Origin: Bacteroidales bacterium
GTDB lineage: Bacteria; Bacteroidota; Bacteroidia; Bacteroidales; UBA932
Length of the DNA: 14,684 nucleotides
Direction of reading: 5' to 3'
NCBI GenBank assembly: GCA_016283985.1
Contig: JAEENZ010000014.1
Span: 1 to 14,684 of the forward strand
Shown here: positions 1 to 7,043 of the stretch, piece after piece
Layout of the letters: each line of letters opens with the position of its first letter
Numbering within the stretch: position 1 is the stretch's first letter
Made by a program: the position numbers and the translations under genes
Notes under the pieces: model-generated
Database searches by the model: none
What the model was told of the DNA's origin: nothing
The model's input: the letters and a program-made list of their open reading frames with translations, nothing else

Positions 1-1572
1 GCCATCCTGACCGAGCATGAAATGCGCGAGAAGTATTTCCGTCCGTTCAAGGAATGCATAGAGGCCGGAGCTCTTTCCGTCATGGCTAACTCGGCCAGCG
101 TCAATGGCATTCCCGTACATGCGAGCAAGAAGCTGCTTACGGACTGGTTGAAGAAAGGCCTGAATTGGGACGGAATGATCGTCACCGACTGGGCGGACGT
201 GAATAACCTTTACACCCGCGAGCATGTTGCTGCAAACCGCAAGGAAGCGCTTGCACTGGCTATCAACGCTGGCATAGACATGGTCATGGATCCCTACGAT
301 ACGCTTTGCTGCGCGGATATCAAGGCGGCAGTACAGGAGAAGCTCATCCCCATGAGCCGGATAGACGATGCCGTGCGGCGTATCCTCCGCCTCAAATACC
401 GTCTCGGCCTGTTCGACAACCCCGTCTGGGATACATCCGTCTTCGACAAGTTCGCTTGCCCTGAGTTCGAAGCCATGGCGTACCAGGCGGCCCTGGAGAG
501 CGAGGTACTGCTTAAGAACGAAGGCATCCTTCCTATAAGGAAAGGATCCCGGATACTGGTCGCCGGCCCGTGCGGGAATTCCATGCGCACTCTAAGCGGC
601 GGCTGGACATACACCTGGCAGGGAACGGACGATCCCGTCTACGTGGACAGGTTCAATACCATCTATGAAGCCCTGGCCCTGAAGTTCGGCAAGGATAAGG
701 TGAAATACGTTCCCGGAATCGAGTTCGACCAGGCGCGTTATGCATGGCAGAACGAGCTTAAGGTCAACATCCCTTCCGTGGTCGCAGCGGCCCGTGGAGC
801 GGATGTGGTCGTGCTCTGCCTCGGCGAGAACAGTTACTGCGAGACGCCGGGAAATCTGGATGACCTGAATCTATCCACCAATCAGAAAGATCTCCTGAAG
901 GCGGTCGCATCTACCGGGAAACCCGTGGTGCTCGTGCTTAATGAAGGCAGGCCGCGTATCATCGGGGACGTCGAGCCTCTGGCTGCCGCCGTCGTGGATG
1001 TTATGCTCCCGAGCAATTACGGAGGAGATGCCCTTGCGGAACTGCTTGCAGGGGATGAGAACTTCAGCGGAAAGCTTCCGTTCACTTATCCCAAGCACAT
1101 AAACGCTCTCCATACTTACGACTACAAAGTGTCCGAGAATGTGGAAACGATGGAAGGGGAGTATAACTACGACGCCGTGATGGATGTCCAGTGGCCTTTT
1201 GGCCATGGTTTGAGTTATACCAGTTTCGAGTATTCCGATTTCAACTGCGACCGCACCGAGTTCAGGTCCGGGGACATCCTTCATTTCGAAATAACGGTTA
1301 CTAATACCGGCTCAATGGCAGGCAAGGAAGCCGTGCTGCTCTACAGCAGCGACATAGTCGCCAGCATGGTGCCCGACGTCCGGCGTCTGCGTGCTTTTAC
1401 CAAGGTCGACCTTCAGCCGGGAGAAAGTAAGACGGTGGAATTCGACGTGCCCGCCGACGGGCTGGCTTTTGTTGGAGAAGACGGAAAATGGCATCTGGAA
1501 AAGGGTGAATTCCGTTTTGCGGCAGGCAACTGCAGTTTAATGACAACATGCACAGATAGCAGCATAAAATGA
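1..1572 (+). CDS. Glycoside hydrolase family 3 (beta-glucosidase-like), 5'-truncated by the window edge
   Basis: The frame is open from base 1, so the ATG at 22 is internal and the gene starts upstream; 523 residues are visible. The VTDWADV motif (window residues 61-67) is the GH3 'SDW' nucleophile region, with the candidate nucleophile Asp codon at 187-189. A second alpha/beta domain follows, with GENSYCETPGNLDDLNLS near residues 275-292; this is where GH3 enzymes carry the general acid/base Glu, and E281 is a candidate. The last ~110 residues look like the GH3 Fn3-like C-terminal domain (ITVTNTGSMAGKEAV, then LQPGESKTVEFDV). Family knowledge points to exo-acting hydrolysis of beta-linked oligosaccharides, probably in the periplasm; the substrate cannot be read from sequence and no signal peptide is visible because the N-terminus is missing. 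The stop overlaps the next start (ATGA), so the two genes are translationally coupled. Confidence 0.93.
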   Translation, partial: AILTEHEMREKYFRPFKECIEAGALSVMANSASVNGIPVHASKKLLTDWLKKGLNWDGMIVTDWADVNNLYTREHVAANRKEALALAINAGIDMVMDPYDTLCCADIKAAVQEKLIPMSRIDDAVRRILRLKYRLGLFDNPVWDTSVFDKFACPEFEAMAYQAALESEVLLKNEGILPIRKGSRILVAGPCGNSMRTLSGGWTYTWQGTDDPVYVDRFNTIYEALALKFGKDKVKYVPGIEFDQARYAWQNELKVNIPSVVAAARGADVVVLCLGENSYCETPGNLDDLNLSTNQKDLLKAVASTGKPVVLVLNEGRPRIIGDVEPLAAAVVDVMLPSNYGGDALAELLAGDENFSGKLPFTYPKHINALHTYDYKVSENVETMEGEYNYDAVMDVQWPFGHGLSYTSFEYSDFNCDRTEFRSGDILHFEITVTNTGSMAGKEAVLLYSSDIVASMVPDVRRLRAFTKVDLQPGESKTVEFDVPADGLAFVGEDGKWHLEKGEFRFAAGNCSLMTTCTDSSIK

Positions 1573-2861
1573 AAACCAATTCTATCCTGATCAAACTGGC
1601 CATCCTCCTCGTAACGGCCTGCAGTGGCTCCGAAGCATTCAAACCGGGCAAAGTCAATACCGGCGAGGCGTCGAATTTGACAACTTCGTCTGCAGTCCTG
1701 AAGGGCGGTATCAGCGGCTTTTCGGCCGCTCCGCGCGAGTGTGGTTTCATCTGGGGAAGATATTCCGACAAACTGGACAGGACAGTCCAGTCGCAGGACA
1801 TGCTCAATTCCGGCAGCGGTGACTTCTCGGCTCTCATAGATGGCCTTTCAGACGACTGTACATACTATTACCGTGCATACATAGTCGTATGGGTCGACGG
1901 TGAAGGGAACTATTTCTATGGGGATATCTGTTCCTTTACTACGCCGGAGGAAGAGGATATACCCGATCCGGGTCCGGGGCCCGGACCTGGTCCGGATCAA
2001 CCTGGCTCGACGGTTTACAGCCAGGCGGGATGGTACGAGCTTCCCGTAATGCAGATGAAGAAGGACGGGGATTATCTGGTAGGAGCAAATAACAGCGATC
2101 TCTATTACGCATATCACATGTGTGCCGGAGGAGAGAAGGGGCCCGGAGGGAAGACTGCACGCAACTACACTGTATGCGTCAGCGCAAAGTATCACTGTCC
2201 TCTCTGGGTGGCGGCCCCGAGGCATTCAATGTATGTGGGTAAATCCGGAAGGAATGATTCCTACAGGGTTGATGACAAGATTCCCGCTTTTGCACAGTAC
2301 AAGGCTAATGAAGCCGGGGGATCATGCAACAGGGGACACATGCTGGGTTCAGCAGAACGCACATCTTCTGTCGAAACCAACAAACAGGTATTTTTCTTCC
2401 CCAACATCGCTCCCCAGCTCTCAGGCGGATTCAATACGGGCGGCGGCGGTTGGAATACCCTGGAAGACTGGGTGGATGGTCAGGTTTGCAGCGATACTCT
2501 GTACATAGTAATAGGTTGCTATTTCGATGAGTTTACCGATGCATACAATAATAATGTCAAGCCCAAACGGATAAGCTACGGAGGCTGGGACGATACAGGT
2601 TTCCCTACCATGTTCTACTATCTTTTAATGCGCACCAAGAGCGGTAACAGCGGCAAGGCCCTGAAAGATTGCAGCGCCGCTGAAATCAAATGTGCCGCAT
2701 TCGTGCGCTCACACACAAATTCCCTCAAGGGACAGAGTGTTACCAGCAGGGAGATGATGAGTGTGTCCGACCTCGAAAAGATCACTGGCTTCACCTATTT
2801 CCCTAACGTGCCCAATGCCCCAAAAGACAGTTTCAGCGCTGCTGATTGGGGCTTACAGTAG
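1569..2861 (+). CDS. Lipoprotein DNA/RNA non-specific endonuclease with N-terminal Fn3-like domain
   Basis: This 430-residue protein starts at an ATG overlapping the GH3 stop. A lipoprotein signal peptide ends in the lipobox VTAC (Cys18). Residues ~28-126 form an Fn3-like beta-sandwich of the Bacteroidota type (SNLTTSSAVLKG, then GLSDDCTYYYRAYIV, then SFTT). A rigid Gly-Pro linker follows (~133-146). The rest is a DNA/RNA non-specific endonuclease of the NUC1/Serratia type: NRGHMLGSAER with catalytic His257, PNIAPQ with the Asn that usually binds the metal (N279), and WNTLEDW with the usual catalytic-helix Glu (E299). The canonical DRGH motif reads NRGH here. The likely role is cleavage of extracellular nucleic acid at the cell surface or in the periplasm, for nutrition or defence. 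It is probably the last gene of the GH3 transcription unit. The fold call is secure; activity is inferred. Confidence 0.9.
   Translation: MKTNSILIKLAILLVTACSGSEAFKPGKVNTGEASNLTTSSAVLKGGISGFSAAPRECGFIWGRYSDKLDRTVQSQDMLNSGSGDFSALIDGLSDDCTYYYRAYIVVWVDGEGNYFYGDICSFTTPEEEDIPDPGPGPGPGPDQPGSTVYSQAGWYELPVMQMKKDGDYLVGANNSDLYYAYHMCAGGEKGPGGKTARNYTVCVSAKYHCPLWVAAPRHSMYVGKSGRNDSYRVDDKIPAFAQYKANEAGGSCNRGHMLGSAERTSSVETNKQVFFFPNIAPQLSGGFNTGGGGWNTLEDWVDGQVCSDTLYIVIGCYFDEFTDAYNNNVKPKRISYGGWDDTGFPTMFYYLLMRTKSGNSGKALKDCSAAEIKCAAFVRSHTNSLKGQSVTSREMMSVSDLEKITGFTYFPNVPNAPKDSFSAADWGLQ
1965..1998. repeat. GC-rich inverted repeat in the Gly-Pro linker codons
   Basis: GGTCCGGG (1971-1978) and CCCGGACC (1980-1987) are inverted copies around one base, flanked by GATCCG at 1965 and CGGATC at 1993. 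The repeat lies inside the codons of the alternating Gly-Pro linker of the nuclease and is most simply a by-product of that linker. Its only likely consequence is local slippage or length change of the linker. Confidence 0.5.
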
Positions 2862-2877
2862 TTTTTTATTATTTTTC

Positions 2878-2908
2878 TTGCAATTAAAAAAACTATTTCT
2901 TTTCTTTG
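2878..2908 (+). promoter_or_regulatory. Candidate promoter of the trp leader-trpB unit
   Basis: A -7-like box TTTCTTTG (2901-2908) differs from the Bacteroidota consensus TAnnTTTG only at the second base. A TTG (2878-2880) lies 20 bases upstream, the expected spacing for a -33 TTTG element. Transcription would start near 2912-2916, almost on the leader-peptide ATG, so the leader peptide may be leaderless. A weaker promoter further upstream cannot be excluded. Confidence 0.45.
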
Positions 2909-2915
2909 CAAAAGA

Positions 2916-2960
2916 ATGATGACGATTGCTAATATCTGGTGGTGGCGCTTACAACTCTAA
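2916..2960 (+). CDS. trpL: trp leader peptide, MMTIANIWWWRLQL
   Basis: This 14-codon ORF (ATG at 2916 or 2919, TAA at 2958-2960) has three consecutive Trp codons TGG at 2937-2945. It sits 105 bases upstream of a tryptophan synthase beta gene and directly before a set of competing hairpins ending in an intrinsic terminator. That is the classical design of a Trp-sensing attenuator peptide: ribosomes stall on the TGG run when charged tRNA-Trp is scarce. The peptide itself is unlikely to have an enzymatic function. There is no Shine-Dalgarno sequence, only A-rich bases before the ATG, which suits Bacteroidota or a leaderless start. Confidence 0.85.
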   Translation: MMTIANIWWWRLQL

Positions 2961-3031
2961 AAGTCGTAAGTTCCATTGCCGTATATATAGGAGTCAAGCA
3001 GCATATCGGACTTACGATATGCTGCTTTTTT
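2947..3031 (+). promoter_or_regulatory. Trp attenuator: 1:2 pause hairpin, antiterminator and terminator
   Basis: Three mutually exclusive pairings can be traced. 1:2: CTTAC at 2948-2952 pairs with GTAAG at 2966-2970, with a G-U extension at 2947/2971. 2:3 antiterminator: TCGTAAGT at 2964-2971 is the exact reverse complement of ACTTACGA at 3010-3017, and the helix extends to 2963-2973 with 3008-3018 using two G-U pairs. 3:4 terminator: 2996-3008 pairs with 3015-3027. The antiterminator uses the loop and 3' arm of the terminator, so they exclude each other. A ribosome stalled on 2937-2945 would leave 2963-2973 free (readthrough); one that reaches the stop at 2958-2960 would cover it (termination). 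It belongs to the known concept of Trp leader RNAs, including the Bacteroid-trp motif described in this phylum; membership is inferred. Confidence 0.85.
2996..3031 (+). terminator. Intrinsic terminator of the trp attenuator
   Basis: AGCAGCATATCG (2997-3008) and CGATATGCTGCT (3015-3026) form a perfect 12-bp stem, 13 bp with A2996-T3027, around the six-base loop GACTTA. A T run continues to 3031. It lies between the leader peptide and trpB, so it is a conditional terminator within the leader and does not mark the end of the upstream unit. Confidence 0.9.
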
Positions 3032-3064
3032 ATATGCAAATCAAACAATTAACAACAATACACC

Positions 3065-4429
3065 ATGAAACAGAAAAAGTTCTTGCTTCCGGAATCCGAG
3101 ATTCCTACGCATTATTTCAACATCCAGGCAGTGATGCCGAACAAACCCCTTCCGTTCCTTCATCCTGCAACCCGCCAGCCTCTGAAGCCCGAGGATCTTT
3201 ATCCCATCTTCTGCAAGGCCTGCGCCGATCAGGAACTGAACCAGACGGATGTTTGGATTCCCATTCCGGAAGAAGTACGCGAGCAGTATGCAGCATACCG
3301 CTGCACCCCTCTGGTGCGTGCCTATGAGCTTGAGAAAGCCCTTGGCACTCCCGCCCACATCTATTTCAAGAACGAGAGCGTGAGCCCTGCGGGCAGCCAC
3401 AAGCTGAATTCCGCAATCGCCCAGGCATATTACGCAAAGGAGCAGGGAGTTACCAACCTGACTACTGAGACCGGAGCAGGCCAGTGGGGAGGTGCACTCA
3501 GCTATGCCACCAAGAAATTCGGCATAGACTGCGCCGTTTATATGGTGAAGGTCAGTTATGAGCAGAAGCCCTACCGCCGCAGCATCATGCAAACCTTCGG
3601 CGCAGCCATAACTCCTTCTCCTTCAATGAGTACGCGTGCCGGCAAAGACATCCTTACCATCAACCCCAACGACCGCGGATCGCTCGGATGCGCCATCTCC
3701 GAAGCAATCGAGCTTGCCGTCAGCACTCCCAATTGCAAATATGCACTTGGATCTGTGCTGAATCATGTATGTATGCATCAGACCGTAATCGGCCTTGAGG
3801 CGGAAAAGCAAATGGAACTGACAGGGGAGTATCCTGATATCGTCATCGCATGCTTCGGCGGCGGATCGAACTTCTCCGGCATCGCTTTCCCCTTCATGCG
3901 CCACGTCATTTCAGGAGAAAAAAAGACACGTTTCATAGCTGCAGAACCCTGTTCATGCCCGAAACTCACCAAGGGTAAGTTCGAATACGACTTCGGTGAC
4001 GAGGCTGGCATGACCCCTCTGCTGCCTATGTTCACCCTCGGACACAGTTTCAAACCTGCTTCAATCCATGCAGGAGGCCTCCGTTATCATGGCGCAGGTG
4101 TCATCCTCAGCCAGCTGATGAAGGATGGATACATGGAAGCCGTGGATATCGAACAACTCGATTCCTTCCGCGCAGGTGTGCTCTTCGCACAGACCGAAGG
4201 CATCATCCCCGCACCGGAATCCTGCCATGCTATTGCTGCCACCATCACCGAGGCCCTGAAGTGCAAGGAAACGGGTGAGGCGAAGACCATCCTCTTCAAC
4301 CTCTCAGGCCACGGATTCGTGGACATGGGCGCCTACGACAGCTACTTCTCCGGCGAGATGCAGAACTATCACGTATCGCAGGAGGAACTTGCACAGTTCA
4401 TCAAGAGCGCCGATGATCTGAATAAGTAG
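3065..4429 (+). CDS. trpB: Tryptophan synthase beta subunit, TrpB2 type
   Basis: This 454-residue PLP enzyme condenses indole with L-serine to L-tryptophan in the cytoplasm. The PLP lysine is K113 in SPAGSHKLNSA; TETGAGQWGGA follows, and CFGGGSN is the Gly-rich loop that binds PLP phosphate. Length (about 50 residues longer than ordinary TrpB), the N-terminal extension and the SHKLN form of the motif mark the TrpB2 subgroup, which typically works without a tight TrpA partner. No trpA or other trp gene lies nearby, so it may salvage indole. The ATG at 3065 follows the attenuator terminator by 33 bases, and expression should depend on charged tRNA-Trp. Its 3' end overlaps the convergent arginase-like gene by 29 bases. 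Confidence 0.93.
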   Translation: MKQKKFLLPESEIPTHYFNIQAVMPNKPLPFLHPATRQPLKPEDLYPIFCKACADQELNQTDVWIPIPEEVREQYAAYRCTPLVRAYELEKALGTPAHIYFKNESVSPAGSHKLNSAIAQAYYAKEQGVTNLTTETGAGQWGGALSYATKKFGIDCAVYMVKVSYEQKPYRRSIMQTFGAAITPSPSMSTRAGKDILTINPNDRGSLGCAISEAIELAVSTPNCKYALGSVLNHVCMHQTVIGLEAEKQMELTGEYPDIVIACFGGGSNFSGIAFPFMRHVISGEKKTRFIAAEPCSCPKLTKGKFEYDFGDEAGMTPLLPMFTLGHSFKPASIHAGGLRYHGAGVILSQLMKDGYMEAVDIEQLDSFRAGVLFAQTEGIIPAPESCHAIAATITEALKCKETGEAKTILFNLSGHGFVDMGAYDSYFSGEMQNYHVSQEELAQFIKSADDLNK

Positions 4430-5027
4430 AAAAGTACTTCTGAAGAATGTCTCGTGTGCGGCGGTTGATTGAAAAATCTTCCGCCGTACCTTTTTGTGCG
4501 GAAGTGATGCCTCCGCATATATCCACACCGACCAGATGTTTGCCCGCCAGCGCAGCGTCGATGCCGGCAAGCAGTTCCTGCAGGTTGGCAGTACCCTGGT
4601 CCCAGTTCGTGCGGGCATATTCAGGAGACAGATAATCCAGATCGATGCTCAGGTAAACACTGTCCGATTCTTCGACCAGATGGGGATTGCAGCGCCTGGA
4701 GTGCGCCACCCATCCTCCGCAGGAAAGAATGTCACCGCCGAAGGAAGGTTCCTGGTCATCCGGGTGATGGTCAAAAAGGACAAGTTCTGCAGGCTCCTTC
4801 AGGAAGCGCAGCCAGATGTCCGTAAGATAATGATAATCGCCCCCGTCTATCCAGTGTAAGGCATTGACAGGCAAGTGTTTGAATGCTTCTTCTATGGCTT
4901 TCTCCGCAGCCGCGTCGCAGTAGCAAGTAGTGCCTTCCAGTGCCGTCAGATCCAGGTGCTCCGCCCCTTTCGGCGACCATGCCTCGTCGGAAAAAAGGCT
5001 GCTCATGTGAATTAAAAGCGATTTCAT
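4401..5027 (-). CDS. Arginase/agmatinase-family protein (short ureohydrolase-like)
   Basis: This 208-residue protein starts at the ATG at 5027 (MKSLLIHMSS); a TTG nine bases further upstream is possible but lies in the -7 promoter box. Arginase-family metal motifs appear in order: IDGGDYH (60-66), corresponding to GGDH; FDHHPDD (85-91), corresponding to DxHxD with D86, H88 and D90; and SIDLD (127-131) with the DxD pair D129/D131; GVDICGG (167-173) ends the barrel. A binuclear Mn site is therefore plausible. The protein is about 100 residues shorter than typical arginases and agmatinases, and the first motif is GGDYH instead of GGDH, so the substrate (arginine, agmatine, formiminoglutamate or other guanidino or amidino compound) cannot be assigned. 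It is cytoplasmic, transcribed alone, and divergent from the gcv operon. Confidence 0.82.
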   Translation of the reverse strand: MKSLLIHMSSLFSDEAWSPKGAEHLDLTALEGTTCYCDAAAEKAIEEAFKHLPVNALHWIDGGDYHYLTDIWLRFLKEPAELVLFDHHPDDQEPSFGGDILSCGGWVAHSRRCNPHLVEESDSVYLSIDLDYLSPEYARTNWDQGTANLQELLAGIDAALAGKHLVGVDICGGITSAQKGTAEDFSINRRTRDILQKYFSTYSDHRRS

Positions 5028-5033
5028 CGTTTT

Positions 5034-5041
5034 CAAAGTTA
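5034..5041 (-). promoter_or_regulatory. -7 promoter box of the arginase-like gene
   Basis: On the minus strand the bases read TAACTTTG, an exact match to the Bacteroidota -7 box TAnnTTTG. It ends seven bases before the ATG at 5027, so transcription would start on or beside the start codon and the mRNA would be leaderless or nearly so. The -33 region is only T-rich. Confidence 0.6.
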
Positions 5042-5062
5042 GGAAAAAACGAAAAAAAAACC

Positions 5063-5070
5063 TATTTTTG
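5063..5070 (+). promoter_or_regulatory. -7 promoter box of the gcv operon
   Basis: TATTTTTG is an exact TAnnTTTG match. A weak -33 (TTAG at 5039-5042) lies 20 bases upstream. The start site should be near 5076, giving a 5' UTR of only ~14 bases before the ATG at 5090. This leaves no room for a glycine riboswitch. The -33 region overlaps the -7 box of the divergent arginase-like gene. Confidence 0.65.
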
Positions 5071-5089
5071 CATGATTCAGTTATAGATT

Positions 5090-5557
5090 ATGGCTTTGGA
5101 ACCCACATTCCCTCTGGATCCCGAAAAGGTCTATTTCTCTGCCGATGAGCTCACGCTCCCGACGGAGGAGGGAGAAAAAACCCTAAAAATGGGTTACTGG
5201 ATTCTCGAAGACCCCATCCGCATCCACAAGCTCATAGTCAAGGAAAAGACCCTCCACGTAGATGAAATGGAGGTTCTGCGTCCTTTGGAAAGCAAACTCC
5301 GCAAAGCGGATCCCGATTATTACAAGCGTTTCGTAGGGCTCAAGCTCATCATCGACTATCCCGGCTACAGCAGCGGCATAGTCGCGAGCATCCCCTTCGA
5401 GAACGACCCTCTGGGATTCTACAAGTGGTGGCGCAAGGGTGCACACGAAGACAAGGTCTATCTGTCCCTCGGCCGCCAGATACAGCTTTTCCAGAAGGTT
5501 GCGATGATGGATCCGAAACTGATTTTGAAAAAGGACCTGGAAATACTCAGGCGATAA
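5090..5557 (+). CDS. Unrecognised 155-residue cytoplasmic protein, first gene of the gcv operon
   Basis: I do not recognise this family. The protein has no signal peptide or membrane segment and is rich in charged residues. Visible features are a beta-rich first half (KMGYWILEDPIRIHKLIVKE), a central PDYYKRFVGLKLIIDYPGY stretch, and a C-terminal half with GFYKWWRKGAHEDKVYLSLGR followed by a Lys/Leu-rich helix to the end. No Cys, no obvious nucleotide-binding loop and no metal cluster are seen. The ATG at 5090 fits the -7 box at 5063-5070. Its stop is five bases from the gcvT start, so it is almost certainly co-transcribed with the glycine cleavage genes; a role linked to that system (assembly, lipoylation or regulation) is only a guess from position. 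Codon use resembles the neighbours. Confidence 0.85.
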   Translation: MALEPTFPLDPEKVYFSADELTLPTEEGEKTLKMGYWILEDPIRIHKLIVKEKTLHVDEMEVLRPLESKLRKADPDYYKRFVGLKLIIDYPGYSSGIVASIPFENDPLGFYKWWRKGAHEDKVYLSLGRQIQLFQKVAMMDPKLILKKDLEILRR

Positions 5558-5562
5558 CATAA

Positions 5563-6663
5563 ATGGATAACCAATTGAAAATTACATGTCTCCACGGCGA
5601 ACACGTCGCGCTTGGAGCCAAAATGAGCCCTTTTGCCGGCTTCGACATGCCCATACAGTACAGTTCCATCACGGATGAGCACAATGCCGTACGCAATGCC
5701 GCTGGCATCTTCGACGTTTCCCACATGGGTGAGATATTCATCAACGGTCCCCAGGCGGAGGAGTTTGTGAATCATATCTTCACGAACGACGTGCGTCCTA
5801 TGGAGCCCGGTTCCATCCTCTATGGCATGATGCTCTACGAAGACGGCGGCACCGTGGACGACCTTCTGGTTTATAAGGAATATGCCCCGGATGCATTCCT
5901 GCTCGTGGTGAATGCGGCCAATATCGACAAGGATTACGCATGGATGCTTAAGCAGGCTGAAGGATATGAGGTCGGCATTCTGAATGATTCCGACAACTGG
6001 GGCCAGGTGGCCGTACAGGGCCCCGGCGCAGAGGCGGTCGTTTGCAAGGTTCTCGGCACAGACCTTACCGGCGTGGCATTCTATCACTTCGTGGATTCCG
6101 AACTCTACGGCAAACGCGCTATCTTCAGCCGTACCGGCTACACCGGAGAGGATGGATTTGAAATCTACGCCACCCCTGAAGCCATTGTAGACCTCTGGAA
6201 GGCCTTCCTGGCCGCTGGCGTGAAACCCTGCGGACTCGGATGCCGCGATACCCTCCGCTTCGAGGCGGGCCTCCCGCTCTATGGCGACGAACTCACCTCC
6301 GAGATATCTCCGGTAATGGCAGGATTCTCCATGTTCTGCAAGCTGGACAAACCCGAATTCATCGGCAAGGATGCCCTCGTTAAGCAAAAGACAGAAGGTG
6401 TGGCAAAGAAACTGGTTGGCATCGAGATCGCCGACAGGGCCATCCCCCGTGCAGGTTATCCTGTAGTGCTCGACGATGGCACGCAGATCGGAGTCGTGAC
6501 CACCGGTTACCATTCCATCAGCCTCGACAAGAGCATCTGCTTCGCCTTGATCGATGCGCAGTATGCGCCTCTGGGCACAGCAGTCAACATCCAGATCCGC
6601 CACAAGGTATTCCCTGGCGTGACGGTCAAGAAAAGATTTTATCAAACAAACTATAAGAAATGA
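5563..6663 (+). CDS. gcvT: Glycine cleavage system T protein (aminomethyltransferase)
   Basis: This 366-residue, full-length T protein transfers the aminomethyl carbon from lipoylated H protein to tetrahydrofolate, releasing NH3 and making 5,10-methylene-THF. Family features are the [10 protein letters not shown] motif (49-58), GGTVDDLLV (95-103) containing the usual catalytic Asp (D99 or D100), NAANIDKD (117-124), [14 protein letters not shown] (189-202) and a C-terminal GcvT_C barrel ([17 protein letters not shown]). The start ATG lies five bases after the upstream stop. Its stop overlaps the gcvH start as ATGA (6660-6663), so the two are translationally coupled. No key motif is missing. 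Confidence 0.97.
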   Translation: MDNQLKITCLHGEHVALGAKMSPFAGFDMPIQYSSITDEHNAVRNAAGIFDVSHMGEIFINGPQAEEFVNHIFTNDVRPMEPGSILYGMMLYEDGGTVDDLLVYKEYAPDAFLLVVNAANIDKDYAWMLKQAEGYEVGILNDSDNWGQVAVQGPGAEAVVCKVLGTDLTGVAFYHFVDSELYGKRAIFSRTGYTGEDGFEIYATPEAIVDLWKAFLAAGVKPCGLGCRDTLRFEAGLPLYGDELTSEISPVMAGFSMFCKLDKPEFIGKDALVKQKTEGVAKKLVGIEIADRAIPRAGYPVVLDDGTQIGVVTTGYHSISLDKSICFALIDAQYAPLGTAVNIQIRHKVFPGVTVKKRFYQTNYKK

Positions 6664-7037
6664 GCAAGATTCTAGACGAGCTTCTCTACAGCGAATCCCA
6701 CGAATGGGTTAAAGTAGACGGAAATATCGCCATCATCGGCGTCAGCGACTTCGCACAGGCAGAAATGGGTGACATCACCTATGTGGACGTGCCTGCAGAG
6801 GGTGACACTGTCACCAAGGAAGAGGATTTTGGCGCCCTTGAAAGCGTGAAGGCCTCCAGCGAGCTTTATGCACCCGTGAGCGGCGAGGTTGTCGCCGTCA
6901 ATGCAGAACTTGAAGACAAGCCCGAACTCATCAACGAGGACCCTTACGGAGCCTGGATCATCAAAGTAGAAATGAGCGACAAGAGCGAGCTTGAAAGCCT
7001 GCTTAGCGCTGCTGCATACGCTGAAATAGCAAAATAA
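6660..7037 (+). CDS. gcvH: Glycine cleavage system H protein
   Basis: This 125-residue lipoyl carrier moves the aminomethyl group from P to T protein and returns reduced lipoate to L protein. The lipoylation site is K64 in [15 protein letters not shown], preceded by SESHEWV (11-17) and GDITYVDVP (37-45). Length is normal for GcvH. The start overlaps the gcvT stop by four bases, and gcvPA begins six bases after its stop. The sequence ends AEIAK, slightly extended by an Ala-rich tail. Confidence 0.97.
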   Translation: MSKILDELLYSESHEWVKVDGNIAIIGVSDFAQAEMGDITYVDVPAEGDTVTKEEDFGALESVKASSELYAPVSGEVVAVNAELEDKPELINEDPYGAWIIKVEMSDKSELESLLSAAAYAEIAK

Positions 7038-7043
7038 ACGGTC

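Noticed and set aside
1965..1998. GC-rich inverted repeat as a terminator or regulatory hairpin
   Set aside because: It lies inside the nuclease coding sequence and follows directly from the alternating Gly-Pro codons; no T run follows.
2926..3327. Plus-strand ORF of 133 codons across the trp leader and the start of trpB
   Set aside because: It is in another frame from trpB, covers the attenuator hairpins, and its protein has no family likeness; it is a shadow.
5063..5090. Possible glycine riboswitch before the gcv operon
   Set aside because: The distance from the -7 box to the first ATG is about 20 bases, too short for a riboswitch, and no aptamer-like sequence is seen.
5458..6645. Long minus-strand ORF (395 codons) opposite gcvT
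   Set aside because: It mirrors the codon periodicity of gcvT, a certain gene, and encodes no recognisable protein. The same applies to the long minus ORFs at 6672-7967 and 9002-9829 opposite gcvH/gcvPA and gcvPB.
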